NCBI RefSeq assembly: GCF_023073355.1
Contig: NZ_JADPJI010000005.1
Span: forward strand, 1,240,001 to 1,304,000
Length of the DNA stretch: 64,000 nucleotides
Source of the DNA: Bradyrhizobium sp. 199
Lineage (GTDB): Bacteria > Pseudomonadota > Alphaproteobacteria > Rhizobiales > Xanthobacteraceae
Direction: 5' to 3'
Positions within the stretch are counted from its first letter, which is position 1; every line of letters starts with the position of its first letter. Positions 10,231 to 17,829 of the stretch are shown here, in pieces. The translations under genes were made by a program, and so were the position numbers. Below the pieces are notes generated by a model. It saw only the letters and a program-made list of their open reading frames with translations. It did not search any database and was not told the origin of the DNA.

Positions 10231-10416
10231 GACGAGGGTTCCGGAGCGTGATCGGCGGCTTGTGACCCTTAGCGGACTCCAGTCAGTTGTGGGATCACTC
10301 CGTCACGCCCGCTCGTGTTCTAATGAGGGGGCCTCCCGCCAATCGGTAACTGGCACCCGACAGCGTATCAGTGTTAGGATTTGACACACCGGAGGCAAGT
10401 TCCGGGGGGAGAGCTG

Positions 10417-11205
10417 ATGGGCGCAATCGAACGAAACAACGTCCATGTTCGCGGAACGGGCGGGCAGAGTATGGTTTTTGCCCATGGCTTCGGCTGTGAC
10501 CAGAACATGTGGCGTTTCGTGGAGCCTGCCTTCGTGAGCGAGTTCAAGACGGTGTGTTTCGACCACGTCGGGGCGGGCGGTTCTGACCTGAAAGCCTACG
10601 ACAAGGAGAAATATTCGTCATTGGCGGGCTATGCCGACGATGTCGTCGAGATCGGACGCGAGCTTGGTCTGGCGGATGCGGTATTCGTCGGACATTCGGT
10701 CAGCAGTATGATCGGCGCGCTGGCGGCGCAGAAGGCGCCGGGCATGTTCGGCAAGCTCGTGATGATTGGTCCTTCGCCGCGGTACGTCGACGACGGCGAT
10801 TATTTTGGCGGCTTCACCGAAGGACAAATCGGTGAACTTCTTCAGTTCTTGGACTCCAATCACATGGGCTGGTCGGTCCAGATGGCACCCGCGATCATGG
10901 GCAATCCCGATCGGCCCGAGCTTGGCCAGGAATTGACCAACAGTTTCTGCCGAACTGATCCGGACATCGCCAAGGCATTCGCCCGGGTCACGTTCATGTC
11001 CGACAACCGCGCGGACCTCGCTAAACTCGATGTTCCGACGCTGATCCTTCAGTGCAGCGATGACATTATCGCGTCGAGACCTGTTGGCGAATTCGTCAAT
11101 CGCACAATCCGGAACAGCGAGATCGTCTTCCTCAAGGCTACGGGCCATTGCCCCAATCTCAGCGCGCCCGACGAAGTTGTCGCGGCCATGCGAACTTTTG
11201 TCTGA
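10417..11205 (+). CDS. RsbQ-like alpha/beta hydrolase
   Basis: This 262-aa alpha/beta hydrolase has the residues expected at RsbQ-like spacing: the nucleophile Ser94 in VGHSVSSMIG, Asp215/216 in LQCSDDIIAS and His244 in KATGHCPNLSAP, with HGFGCDQNMWRFV near residue 23. B. subtilis RsbQ (Ser96/Asp219/His247) makes or delivers a small molecule to the PAS domain of its partner RsbP; plant karrikin and strigolactone receptors share the fold and cavity. The start follows a strong site (CCGGGGGGAGAGCTG). The stop is 8 bp before a PAS histidine kinase, which argues that the two work together. The substrate is unknown. A simple esterase role is the alternative. Confidence 0.88.
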   Translation: MGAIERNNVHVRGTGGQSMVFAHGFGCDQNMWRFVEPAFVSEFKTVCFDHVGAGGSDLKAYDKEKYSSLAGYADDVVEIGRELGLADAVFVGHSVSSMIGALAAQKAPGMFGKLVMIGPSPRYVDDGDYFGGFTEGQIGELLQFLDSNHMGWSVQMAPAIMGNPDRPELGQELTNSFCRTDPDIAKAFARVTFMSDNRADLAKLDVPTLILQCSDDIIASRPVGEFVNRTIRNSEIVFLKATGHCPNLSAPDEVVAAMRTFV

Positions 11206-11213
11206 GGCATTCG

Positions 11214-12317
11214 GTGACTGATCCGCGGATCGACGATTTCGAAGACATGTTCGAGAACGCTCCGTGCGCGTACATCACTCTGCTGCCTAACGGGCGCATC
11301 GAGCGCGTGAACAAGACGCTTCTCGGCTGGATCGGCCACACCGCCGAGCACATGGTAGGCAAACGGTTCAGCGACTTTCTCAACATGGCAGGTCGCATCT
11401 ATTTTGAAACCCACATTGCACCGCTGCTGCGGATGCAGGGCTTCTACGACGAGTTTGCGATCGACATGGTCACGGCGGCGGGCGGGCCGCTCCAGATGAT
11501 TGCGAACGCGCGCGAAGGGCGGGACGCCGCCGGCGGGGCACTGTTCACCCGGCTGGCGTTGATCAAGGCCACGGATAGACGACGCTACGAGCATGAGCTT
11601 CTGCAAGCGCGCGACGTCGCAAAAACCAATCTGGAAAGCGAACGCGAGACTTCGGAGTTGCGCGAGCAGTTCATTGCCGTGCTCGGCCACGACCTCCGAA
11701 ATCCTCTGGCTTCGATAAGTGCCGGGGCCCGCATCCTCGGTCGCGATGCAAAGAGCGACAAAGAGCACCAGGTCATCGCAATGCTGGAGACGACCGTTCT
11801 GCGGATGGCCGGGCTGATCGATAACGTGCTCGATTTCGCGCGGGGCCGTCTCGGTGGAGGTATCACGCTTGATCGCAATTCCCGCAGACCGCTCGAACCT
11901 GTGTTGCACCAGGTGATCGATGAGCTGCGGCTGTCTTCGCCCGGTCGCCGCATCGAAGCCGAATATGCGATCGATGTTCCCGTCGATTGCGACAGGAGCA
12001 GAATAGGGCAATTGGTGTCCAACCTCGTCGGGAACGCGCTCAGCCATGGCGCGTCCAATGAGCCGGTTCGCGTGCGCGCCGCGACGGAAGATGGGCTGTT
12101 CAGACTGTCAGTCGCCAACAGCGGCGAACCCATACCTGAGGCCGCCATGGGCAGGCTATTCGAGCCATTCTTCCGAGGCGAGGTCCGAGCCAGTCGCCAA
12201 GGTCTTGGCTTGGGTCTTCACATTGCGGCGCAGATAGCGAAGGCACATGACGGTACTCTGGACGTAAGCTCAACAAGTGAAGAAACTCGCTTCACCTTTT
12301 CGATGCCCCTTCGCTGA
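11214..12317 (+). CDS. PAS-domain sensor histidine kinase, hydrolase partner
   Basis: The product is 367 aa from a GTG start just after the hydrolase stop. A PAS domain occupies about residues 8-120 (MFENAPCAYITLLPNGRIERVN, FETHIAPLLRMQGF), then comes a short coiled coil, the HisKA box VLGHDLRNPLASIS with phospho-acceptor His159, and an HATPase_c domain with the N box (LVSNLVGNALSHG) and G box (GLGLGLHIAAQIAKAHDG). There is no transmembrane segment, so it senses in the cytoplasm. No response regulator is nearby; its target lies elsewhere. An ATG upstream in the same frame would overlap the hydrolase and is unlikely. By analogy with RsbP, the PAS domain may read a product of the hydrolase; this is inference. 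Confidence 0.88.
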   Translation: MTDPRIDDFEDMFENAPCAYITLLPNGRIERVNKTLLGWIGHTAEHMVGKRFSDFLNMAGRIYFETHIAPLLRMQGFYDEFAIDMVTAAGGPLQMIANAREGRDAAGGALFTRLALIKATDRRRYEHELLQARDVAKTNLESERETSELREQFIAVLGHDLRNPLASISAGARILGRDAKSDKEHQVIAMLETTVLRMAGLIDNVLDFARGRLGGGITLDRNSRRPLEPVLHQVIDELRLSSPGRRIEAEYAIDVPVDCDRSRIGQLVSNLVGNALSHGASNEPVRVRAATEDGLFRLSVANSGEPIPEAAMGRLFEPFFRGEVRASRQGLGLGLHIAAQIAKAHDGTLDVSSTSEETRFTFSMPLR

Positions 12318-12458
12318 TCTGTAAAATGAGCAAGGTCCGGTAGTGGTCCTTAGGCGACATGGCGGAGCGTGGCCTTGTTAATCGCTACTTTGTCGAAAGC
12401 AGACGTAGCTGGACAGCCAGGGGAATAGGTCGCGGTCCTCCGCCCGGAGATCGAGCAT

Positions 12459-12617
12459 ATGCGCTCGCAGATCAGCAGGCAGCGCAAGAAAATCCTCCGG
12501 TTCCAGCGCGCCGGCATCTCGACCGCCTCGGCCGAAGCGCTTGTCACTGAAGTGTGCCTGCTTTCGGTCGATTGGCTGGTCCCGAGCAAGGACGGTGCCG
12601 CAGCCGTCGTCCGCTGA
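12459..12617 (+). CDS. Small Bradyrhizobium-type protein, probably truncated
   Basis: This 52-aa frame reads MRSQISRQRKKILRFQRAGI, then STASAEALVTEVCLLSVDWL and a short end. The segment R-x-R-K-x-I-x-x-x-Q-R-A-G-I-S-T-A-S-A-E recurs in small uncharacterised proteins of Bradyrhizobium, as far as I recall. In those proteins the part after SAEAL is usually a longer, more charged helix, so the tail here may be frameshifted or replaced. No ribosome site is obvious, and a stop lies about 10 codons upstream in frame. Function unknown. Confidence 0.45.
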   Translation: MRSQISRQRKKILRFQRAGISTASAEALVTEVCLLSVDWLVPSKDGAAAVVR

Positions 12618-12646
12618 GTGGACAAAGCTCAGCGGGAGCATCAATC

Positions 12647-12895
12647 GTGCTCGAGATGATCCTTCTGTTGCTCGCTGGCGGCTTAACCTTGTTAGGTTTG
12701 ATCATCCTCGTCTTAAAGCTTAAGGCGGGCCGTGAACGGAAGCCCAGCGCGACGTGGGTCATTAAACCACATCGTCGTCGTAACGGCCGCTCCCCTTCCA
12801 GAAAACCGTCGCGGCAAGCTCGACGCCGCGCTGCGTTCGAGAAGTTCATGCTCCAGCGCCCTCATCCTCTTTTTCACCGCTCGCGCCTCTCGTAA
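12647..12895 (+). CDS. Possible small single-pass membrane protein
   Basis: A GTG at 12647, 8 bp after GGGAG, opens an 82-aa frame. It has one strong hydrophobic segment (MILLLLAGGLTLLGLIILVL, residues 4-23), then a very basic tail rich in Arg and Lys and poor in acidic residues. An ATG at 12656 is the alternative start. The last 22 bp overlap the convergent zinc-ribbon gene. The hydrophobic helix and ribosome site support a gene; the Arg-rich tail could equally be a GC-driven open frame. I do not recognise a family. Confidence 0.35.
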   Translation: MLEMILLLLAGGLTLLGLIILVLKLKAGRERKPSATWVIKPHRRRNGRSPSRKPSRQARRRAAFEKFMLQRPHPLFHRSRLS

Positions 12896-13056
12896 CCCCT
12901 TCTGATGTTCGGGTCGGCAGCCGCCTCATTGAAGCAAATGACAGTTTCGCACGAAGGACACTGACGCGAGAAGCCATCCTGCAAGCGGGGTGCCCGTTCA
13001 CGAAAGACGTTTTTGCACCGGGTACAGCGAACCTGAACTTGGTCTTCCACGATCAT
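12874..13056 (-). CDS. Small zinc-ribbon protein
   Basis: The 60-aa product starts MIVEDQVQVRCTRCKNVFRE and contains a second CPSC knuckle (RQCPSCETVICFNE). Two CxxC pairs spaced about 24 residues apart form a zinc ribbon. Similar short proteins are common in Bradyrhizobium, where the part after the ribbon is normally a longer basic helix; here it ends DPNIRRGYERRER, so it may be shortened. The ATG overlaps the stop of the upstream VWA/TadG gene by one base (TGATG), which makes co-translation likely. Function unknown; a nucleic-acid or protein-binding role is plausible. Confidence 0.72.
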   Translation of the reverse strand: MIVEDQVQVRCTRCKNVFRERAPRLQDGFSRQCPSCETVICFNEAAADPNIRRGYERRER

Positions 13057-14339
13057 CACCTGGCCAGCCGGAGCTTGGAAAGCGAGGCCACAATCTGGTC
13101 GAAGGCCGACAAAATCTGATCCGCAGAGGTCAGCATGAAGAAGTTGCCAGGTGTGGTCGCGCAGTACTTCAGTACGTCGGATTCCGGATCTTTGTCGGTA
13201 TTAACCTGTATCGAATAAACGATGACCTTGTCCTTGCGGATGTTGTCACAGAGCAAGCGCTGGCGGCCGTCTACGTAGGTGGAGTGGTCAGAGCCATTGC
13301 CTGCCTTTTTGTTCTTCGTGTTCAAACCGTCACTGAGCACGATGATGATGTTCTTGTAGTTGTAGCCGCTTGTCTGCGCAGGCGCGTTGAGCGGATCGCC
13401 TGGCATCAACGACAGCCATGCCCAGGCCATACCAACCGGCTGGTTGGTGGGCCCGCCTGATTTTATCGTGTCGATGCGGGCCTTGAGCTTGCTCCAGTCT
13501 GTTGAGAGCGGCATCAGCTCAACAGGACACTGGTTGAACTGCTCAGGCTGGAAGCTGGTCGCCATGTTAGTGGGTGGAGTTTTGTCGACATCGTAGGGCT
13601 CGTCACGATCGGTGATGCAGCCGTTCCAGCTGGCGTGATCGGCCGCGGTCCAAGTGCCACCGTTACCGATGCATTTGGTCCTCGTTTTGCCGCCCTTGCT
13701 GCAGGTTCCGTTGGCCTCTTCCCACTCGGTCCAATCCAGCCAGCCCTTCTGATAATTTGATGCGGTGTTGATATGGGTGGAGAAGGGCACCACGGAGATA
13801 TAGAGATCTTCAGGCGTCTTCGAATTCGCACTTAACTGGTCGATGAGGCTCTTGGCGGCCTTCTGCATTGCGGGCAGCTTGCCGTGCTGCGCCATCGATC
13901 CGGTCCCATCCAGCGCAAGGGCCACGCGAAGGCGCGTATTGCCCCAGGATGCTGTGGAATCGACGCCAAGGTTCATCGTGGGGAACCCAGCAATCTTCAT
14001 GAAGTCCGTCGGAATCTGCCCCGTCGCACCGAGCTTGACTGATGCGCCTTTGCCTGTGTCCGGCACGTAATCGGCTGTTACTACGAGGCTTCCAACGTCC
14101 TTGCGTGTGAAAAGCCCCTGGAAATAGGACTTAGCCTTAGCGGTAATCTCGGAAGGAGTTAGCCCGATCGAATCCTTCATCGCCATCAGCGCGGCGTTAT
14201 CGAGGGCAGTTTGCATCGCCGTCCGCGCGTTGACCGCTCGGGTGTAGTCGATTGCCATGCCGATAAGGACCAGCAGCGGCACAAGGCAGATTGCAAACAG
14301 GAAGGATACGTTCCCTCGATCATCTTGATGAAATTTCAT
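13056..14339 (-). CDS. TadE/TadG-type pilus assembly protein with von Willebrand A domain
   Basis: The 427-aa product starts with the TadE/G-like membrane anchor (DDRGNVSFLFAICLVPLLVLIGMAIDYTRAVNARTAMQTALDNAALMA, residues 6-53). A VWA domain follows from about residue 150, with a MIDAS-like start RVALALDGTGSMAQHGK and a later stretch IIIVLSDGLNTKNKK. The MIDAS reads DGTGS instead of the usual DxSxS. Cys residues in the inserted loop (NGTCSKGGKTRTKC, NGCITDRD) suggest disulfides outside the membrane. TadG proteins help Flp pilus assembly, but no tadA/B/C or rcpA gene is here. The start follows GGGGAGCGACC. It is probably co-transcribed with the downstream zinc ribbon. Confidence 0.85.
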   Translation of the reverse strand: MKFHQDDRGNVSFLFAICLVPLLVLIGMAIDYTRAVNARTAMQTALDNAALMAMKDSIGLTPSEITAKAKSYFQGLFTRKDVGSLVVTADYVPDTGKGASVKLGATGQIPTDFMKIAGFPTMNLGVDSTASWGNTRLRVALALDGTGSMAQHGKLPAMQKAAKSLIDQLSANSKTPEDLYISVVPFSTHINTASNYQKGWLDWTEWEEANGTCSKGGKTRTKCIGNGGTWTAADHASWNGCITDRDEPYDVDKTPPTNMATSFQPEQFNQCPVELMPLSTDWSKLKARIDTIKSGGPTNQPVGMAWAWLSLMPGDPLNAPAQTSGYNYKNIIIVLSDGLNTKNKKAGNGSDHSTYVDGRQRLLCDNIRKDKVIVYSIQVNTDKDPESDVLKYCATTPGNFFMLTSADQILSAFDQIVASLSKLRLAR

Positions 14340-14642
14340 GGTCGCTCCCCAGCGGTTTTAGCCGGGAGTAAAGCGAGAAACGCTTAATGTGGGCTTCTTC
14401 CGAAATTGCTGCGGAGGCCGATCGCACTCACTTTTTTGGTTTCAGGTAAACGAAGTTCACTGTTAACCATCAAAAAGCAAGACACGGTGCGCGGCGTCCG
14501 CGCGTCGCACGTCCCGAAAGAGTTTTTACTCTCAACGCGACTGCTACGGCCGTTTCGGCTGGCTTGAAGGGAGTGCGTTTCGAATTGCTAGCACCAGACA
14601 CTCCGATAGTATGTGCCCGGTGCCGAAGCAGGCGCCCGAAGG
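14340..14642. other. Non-coding stretch upstream of the TadG-like gene
   Basis: No convincing gene was seen. The part nearest 14340 must hold the promoter and ribosome site of the minus-strand TadG-like gene. Base composition is lower in GC than the flanking genes (for example TTTTTTGGTTTCAGG near 14430), as expected for regulatory DNA. Confidence 0.5.
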
Positions 14643-14684
14643 GATCGCCGGCTTCTATCCCCTATTGCCCAGAAGCCGGCGATC
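14643..14684. repeat. Perfect 14-bp inverted repeat, hairpin
   Basis: GATCGCCGGCTTCT (14643-14656) and its exact complement AGAAGCCGGCGATC (14671-14684) flank a 14-base loop. On the + strand it is followed within about 10 bases by CCTAAAAAACC, with no T-run; on the - strand no T-run follows. It could be a transcript-end hairpin, a regulatory site or a mobile repeat end. No second copy was seen in the window. Confidence 0.6.
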
Positions 14685-14882
14685 TCCAGGGCCTAAAAAA
14701 CCTGCATCACTAGGATTATGATGAATGATTTTGAGGGACTACCCGACCACTTCATCATGCGATGTACGAATGCATCCGCCGTGAGGTTCAGGCGGACGCA
14801 CTGGCTATCGCGACGTTTGTGGGATTTCCTGTCAGGCGCCGCGCCGAGCGCCTGTATGCGGAGATCCAGCGCCGCTCACTGG

Positions 14883-14960
14883 TACCTGAAAACTGCGAAG
14901 CACCTTGGTATCAAGGTGCCGCCTGCGCTGCTGGCGCAGGCCGACGAAGTGATCGAATAG
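14883..14960 (+). pseudogene. C-terminal remnant of an ABC transporter substrate-binding protein
   Basis: The last 26 codons of an 80-aa open frame read YLKTAKHLGIKVPPALLAQA then DEVIE before a stop. This closely resembles the extreme C-terminus (NLKTAKALGLxVPPxLLARADEVIE) of a very common Rhizobiales family of ABC_sub_bind (TrpX-like) substrate-binding proteins of about 325 aa. Upstream in the frame there is no matching sequence, only unrelated codons, so nearly all of the gene has been lost. The remnant marks an old deletion or insertion junction next to the sugar operon. Confidence 0.7.
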
Positions 14961-15081
14961 AACCTGATTGCTGCGTTGCATGGGTCCGGTTGTGGCCCAA
15001 CTCGCACCTGGGTGAGGTACGAGAGCATGGCTGCTATCGGCGACAGAGCGGACCTCTACGAACAGCAACTCGGATCGTGCT

Positions 15082-15849
15082 CTAGCCGAGACCAGCGTCG
15101 ACCCGAAAACACTGGCTGGTGATACGCTGGCTTTCGTCGGAGGCGAGGAACAGCGCCATGTTGGCGATGTCCTCGGGCGTGACCGCATCCGGAACCGCCT
15201 GGCGCGAGCGCATCTCGGCGATGACCTGCTCGTCCGGATACCAGAGCCGGCGCTGCCGCTCGGTAACGACCATGCCCGGCGCGATCGCGTTGACGCGGAT
15301 GCGGTCGGGACCGACCGAACGGGCCAGCGAGTTGGTGAAGCCGACGATCGCGGCCTTGGCCCCGGCGTAGACCGGCAGGGCCGGTGCACCGCGCATCCAG
15401 GCGATCGACGACATGTTGATGATCGAGCCGCCGCCGCGTGCTTGCATCTGCGGCACCACCGCTTGCGCGGCAAAGAAGACGTGCTTGAAATTGACCCCGA
15501 TCATCCAGTCGAACTCGGCGGGTGTGACCTCGGCCAGTATCTGGCGCTGGTCGTTGGCGGCATTGTTGACCAGCACCGCGGCGTCGCCGAGCGATCGCTG
15601 GACCTGCACAATGGCTGAGCGCAAGGCATCGATGTCCAGGAGATCGCAGGGCACGAACAGTGGTGCGGTCCCGCCCGAGGCCGCGACTTCCGCGGCCAGC
15701 GCCTGGCCGGCCGCCTGGTCGATGTCGAGGAACCCGACGCGGGCGCCTTGTGCAGCAAAGGCGCGCACGAAGGCGGCACCGATACCGCTGGCGCCACCGG
15801 TGATCAGCACCACGCGGTCCGCGAGGCCGGCATAGCTCGTCTTTGTCAT
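15082..15849 (-). CDS. SDR-family NAD(P)-dependent dehydrogenase of a sugar operon
   Basis: The 255-aa classical short-chain dehydrogenase has the cofactor loop TGGASGIG near residue 18, LVNNAANDQRQ, the active-site Ser in INMSSIAWM, and Tyr-Lys in VYAGAKAAIVGF, then RVNAIAPGMVVTERQ. The NNAANDxR variant occurs, to my knowledge, in rhizobial sugar 1-dehydrogenases such as galactose dehydrogenase, so oxidation of the imported sugar is likely, though not proven. Its ATG overlaps the stop of the ABC ATPase by 4 bp, which places it as last gene of the operon. The longer open frame up to 16092 lies inside the ATPase and is a shadow. Confidence 0.88.
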   Translation of the reverse strand: MTKTSYAGLADRVVLITGGASGIGAAFVRAFAAQGARVGFLDIDQAAGQALAAEVAASGGTAPLFVPCDLLDIDALRSAIVQVQRSLGDAAVLVNNAANDQRQILAEVTPAEFDWMIGVNFKHVFFAAQAVVPQMQARGGGSIINMSSIAWMRGAPALPVYAGAKAAIVGFTNSLARSVGPDRIRVNAIAPGMVVTERQRRLWYPDEQVIAEMRSRQAVPDAVTPEDIANMALFLASDESQRITSQCFRVDAGLG

Positions 15850-16961
15850 GCGATCAGTCGCTCCGTTTCGGGGTCGAACAGGCAAATGCGGCGCGTATCG
15901 AGCGCGAAGGGGGCAGAGGTGCCGGGCGTGGGGCGGACGTCCGGCGAGAGACGTGCCTGCGCCGGCTCGCCACCGAGCCGGAGCAAGACGATGGTCTCGG
16001 CACCAGTGGGCTCCACCATCTCGACCGGCGCGGTGACGACAACCGGCGCGCTTGCGGCGCCGGAGAACGCGCGGTCCCCCTCGGCGATGCATTCCGGCCT
16101 GATCCCGAACACCACCTCGCGGCCGAGATAGGGGGCGGCCGCATCGTATCCTTGCAGACGAAGGCGAAACTCGTCCGATCGTCCTGCCCCGATCACGACC
16201 ATCGGCCCGTCGCTATCTGCCTCGAGCCGCGCCGGCATCGTGTTCATCGGCGGCGATCCCATGAAGCGCGCCACGAACAGGTTGGCGGGGTAGCGATACA
16301 CCGTGTCGGGATCGGCGAACTGCTGCACCACGCCGCGATGCATCACGGCGATCCGCGTTGCCATCGTCATCGCCTCGATCTGGTCGTGGGTGACATAGAC
16401 GATGGTTGCGCCAATGCGCTGGTGCAGGCGCTTGATCTCCATCCGCATCTCCAAGCGTAGCTTGGCATCGAGGTTGGAGAGCGGTTCGTCGAACAGGAAG
16501 AGCAGGGGATCGCGCACCAGCGCGCGCCCCATCGCCACGCGCTGACGCTGGCCGCCGGACAATTGCGACGGCTTGCGGCCGAGCAGCGGCTCGATCTGGA
16601 GCAGCTTCGCCACGTTCGCGACCGCCTTCTCCTGCTCGGCCCGGGCTACAGCACGGCATTCCATGCCGAAGGTGATGTTCTGGCGCACCGTCATCGAGGG
16701 ATAGAGCGCGTAGGACTGGAACACCATGGCGATGTCGCGATCCTTGGGCGCGACGTCATTGACCACGCGCCCGCCGATCTCGACTGTCCCCGCGCTCGGC
16801 TGATCGAGCCCGGCAACGATGTTGAGCAGCGTGGACTTGCCGCATCCGGATGGCCCGACCAGCACGGTGAACTCGCCGCTTTCGATGTCGAGATCGATGC
16901 CCTTCAGCACCTCCAGATTGGCGTAGCGCTTCGACAGGGCGCGAATGCTCAGTGCTGCCAT
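15846..16961 (-). CDS. Sugar ABC transporter ATP-binding protein (UgpC/MalK type)
   Basis: This 371-aa ATPase has Walker A GPSGCGKST near residue 40, the signature LSGGQRQRVAMGRAL, Walker B LFLFDEPLSNLD and the switch His in VTHDQIEA. The C-terminal third (from about residue 240) carries the TOBE/MalK-type regulatory domain (FGIRPECI). It powers the two permeases encoded just upstream, and is the partner of a carbohydrate CUT1 importer. The start ATG is 10 bp after the second permease stop, and its end overlaps the SDR gene. The UgpC/MalK subfamily is often shared between importers, so substrate cannot be inferred from it. Confidence 0.92.
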   Translation of the reverse strand: MAALSIRALSKRYANLEVLKGIDLDIESGEFTVLVGPSGCGKSTLLNIVAGLDQPSAGTVEIGGRVVNDVAPKDRDIAMVFQSYALYPSMTVRQNITFGMECRAVARAEQEKAVANVAKLLQIEPLLGRKPSQLSGGQRQRVAMGRALVRDPLLFLFDEPLSNLDAKLRLEMRMEIKRLHQRIGATIVYVTHDQIEAMTMATRIAVMHRGVVQQFADPDTVYRYPANLFVARFMGSPPMNTMPARLEADSDGPMVVIGAGRSDEFRLRLQGYDAAAPYLGREVVFGIRPECIAEGDRAFSGAASAPVVVTAPVEMVEPTGAETIVLLRLGGEPAQARLSPDVRPTPGTSAPFALDTRRICLFDPETERLIA

Positions 16962-16971
16962 GGCGGCCTCA

Positions 16972-17829
16972 TCATTTCACGGCCCCGGCGGTGAGGCCTC
17001 GCACGAAGTACCTGCCGCCAAGGACATAAATCAACAAAGTGGGGAGCGCCGCGATGATCACCGCGGCGCTCTGAACGCCATGCTGCGGGATGTCTGCGAC
17101 TGCGGCAGATAGCGCGATGAGAGCGGCGGTGACGGGCTGCTGCTGGCCGCTCGTGAACGTCACGCCATAGAGAAATTCGTTCCAGATATGCGTGAACTGC
17201 CAAATCACGGTGACGATCAGGATGGGAGGCGAGAGCGGCAGGACGATGCGCCAGAAGATGCGAAAGAACCCGGCGCCATCGATACGCGCGGCCCTGATCA
17301 AGTCATGGGGAATGGCGACATAGTAGTTTCGGCAGAACAGCGTGGTGAAGGACAGCCCCTGGATCGTATGAATCAGCACGAGGCCCGCCAGCGTGTTGAT
17401 GAGTCCAATGTCCCGCAGCACGATGGTCCAGGGCAGCAAGCGCATCTGCTGGGGAAGGAAAAGGCCAAGGGTGACGATTCCGTAGATCCAGGTATCGCCG
17501 CGAAAACGCCAGAGCGACACCGCGTAACCCGCGACCGCACCGAGCAAGGTCGAGAAGATCGTCGCGGGAATCGTGACCAGCGCGGAGTTCAGCATGTATG
17601 GCCGGATGCCGGCGCAGGTCTCGGCGACACAGAAGCCGCTCCAGGCCGCGGCGTAATTGCTCCAGGCCAGATGTTGCGGCCAGCCGATCATCGACCCCTG
17701 CGCGATCTCCTCGTTGGTGCGGAGCGAGTTCAGTACGACAACGACCAATGGCGCGAGCCATGCGGCAGCCACCAGCAAGACGATGAGGTAGATCAAAACC
17801 CGGCTTGGTGCGAAGGTTCGCTCACGCAT
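16972..17829 (-). CDS. Carbohydrate ABC transporter permease (MalG type)
   Basis: This is an inner-membrane permease of about 285 aa with six predicted helices, beginning MRERTFAPSRVLIYLIVLLV. It contains the EAA-type cytoplasmic loop (IPHDLIRAARIDGAGFFRIFWRIVLPLS) that contacts the ATPase. An open frame reaches 17868, but the ATG at 17829 overlaps the upstream permease stop by 8 bp and gives a normal N-terminus. With the MalF-type permease it forms the heterodimeric channel of a CUT1 sugar importer. Confidence 0.9.
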   Translation of the reverse strand: MRERTFAPSRVLIYLIVLLVAAAWLAPLVVVVLNSLRTNEEIAQGSMIGWPQHLAWSNYAAAWSGFCVAETCAGIRPYMLNSALVTIPATIFSTLLGAVAGYAVSLWRFRGDTWIYGIVTLGLFLPQQMRLLPWTIVLRDIGLINTLAGLVLIHTIQGLSFTTLFCRNYYVAIPHDLIRAARIDGAGFFRIFWRIVLPLSPPILIVTVIWQFTHIWNEFLYGVTFTSGQQQPVTAALIALSAAVADIPQHGVQSAAVIIAALPTLLIYVLGGRYFVRGLTAGAVK

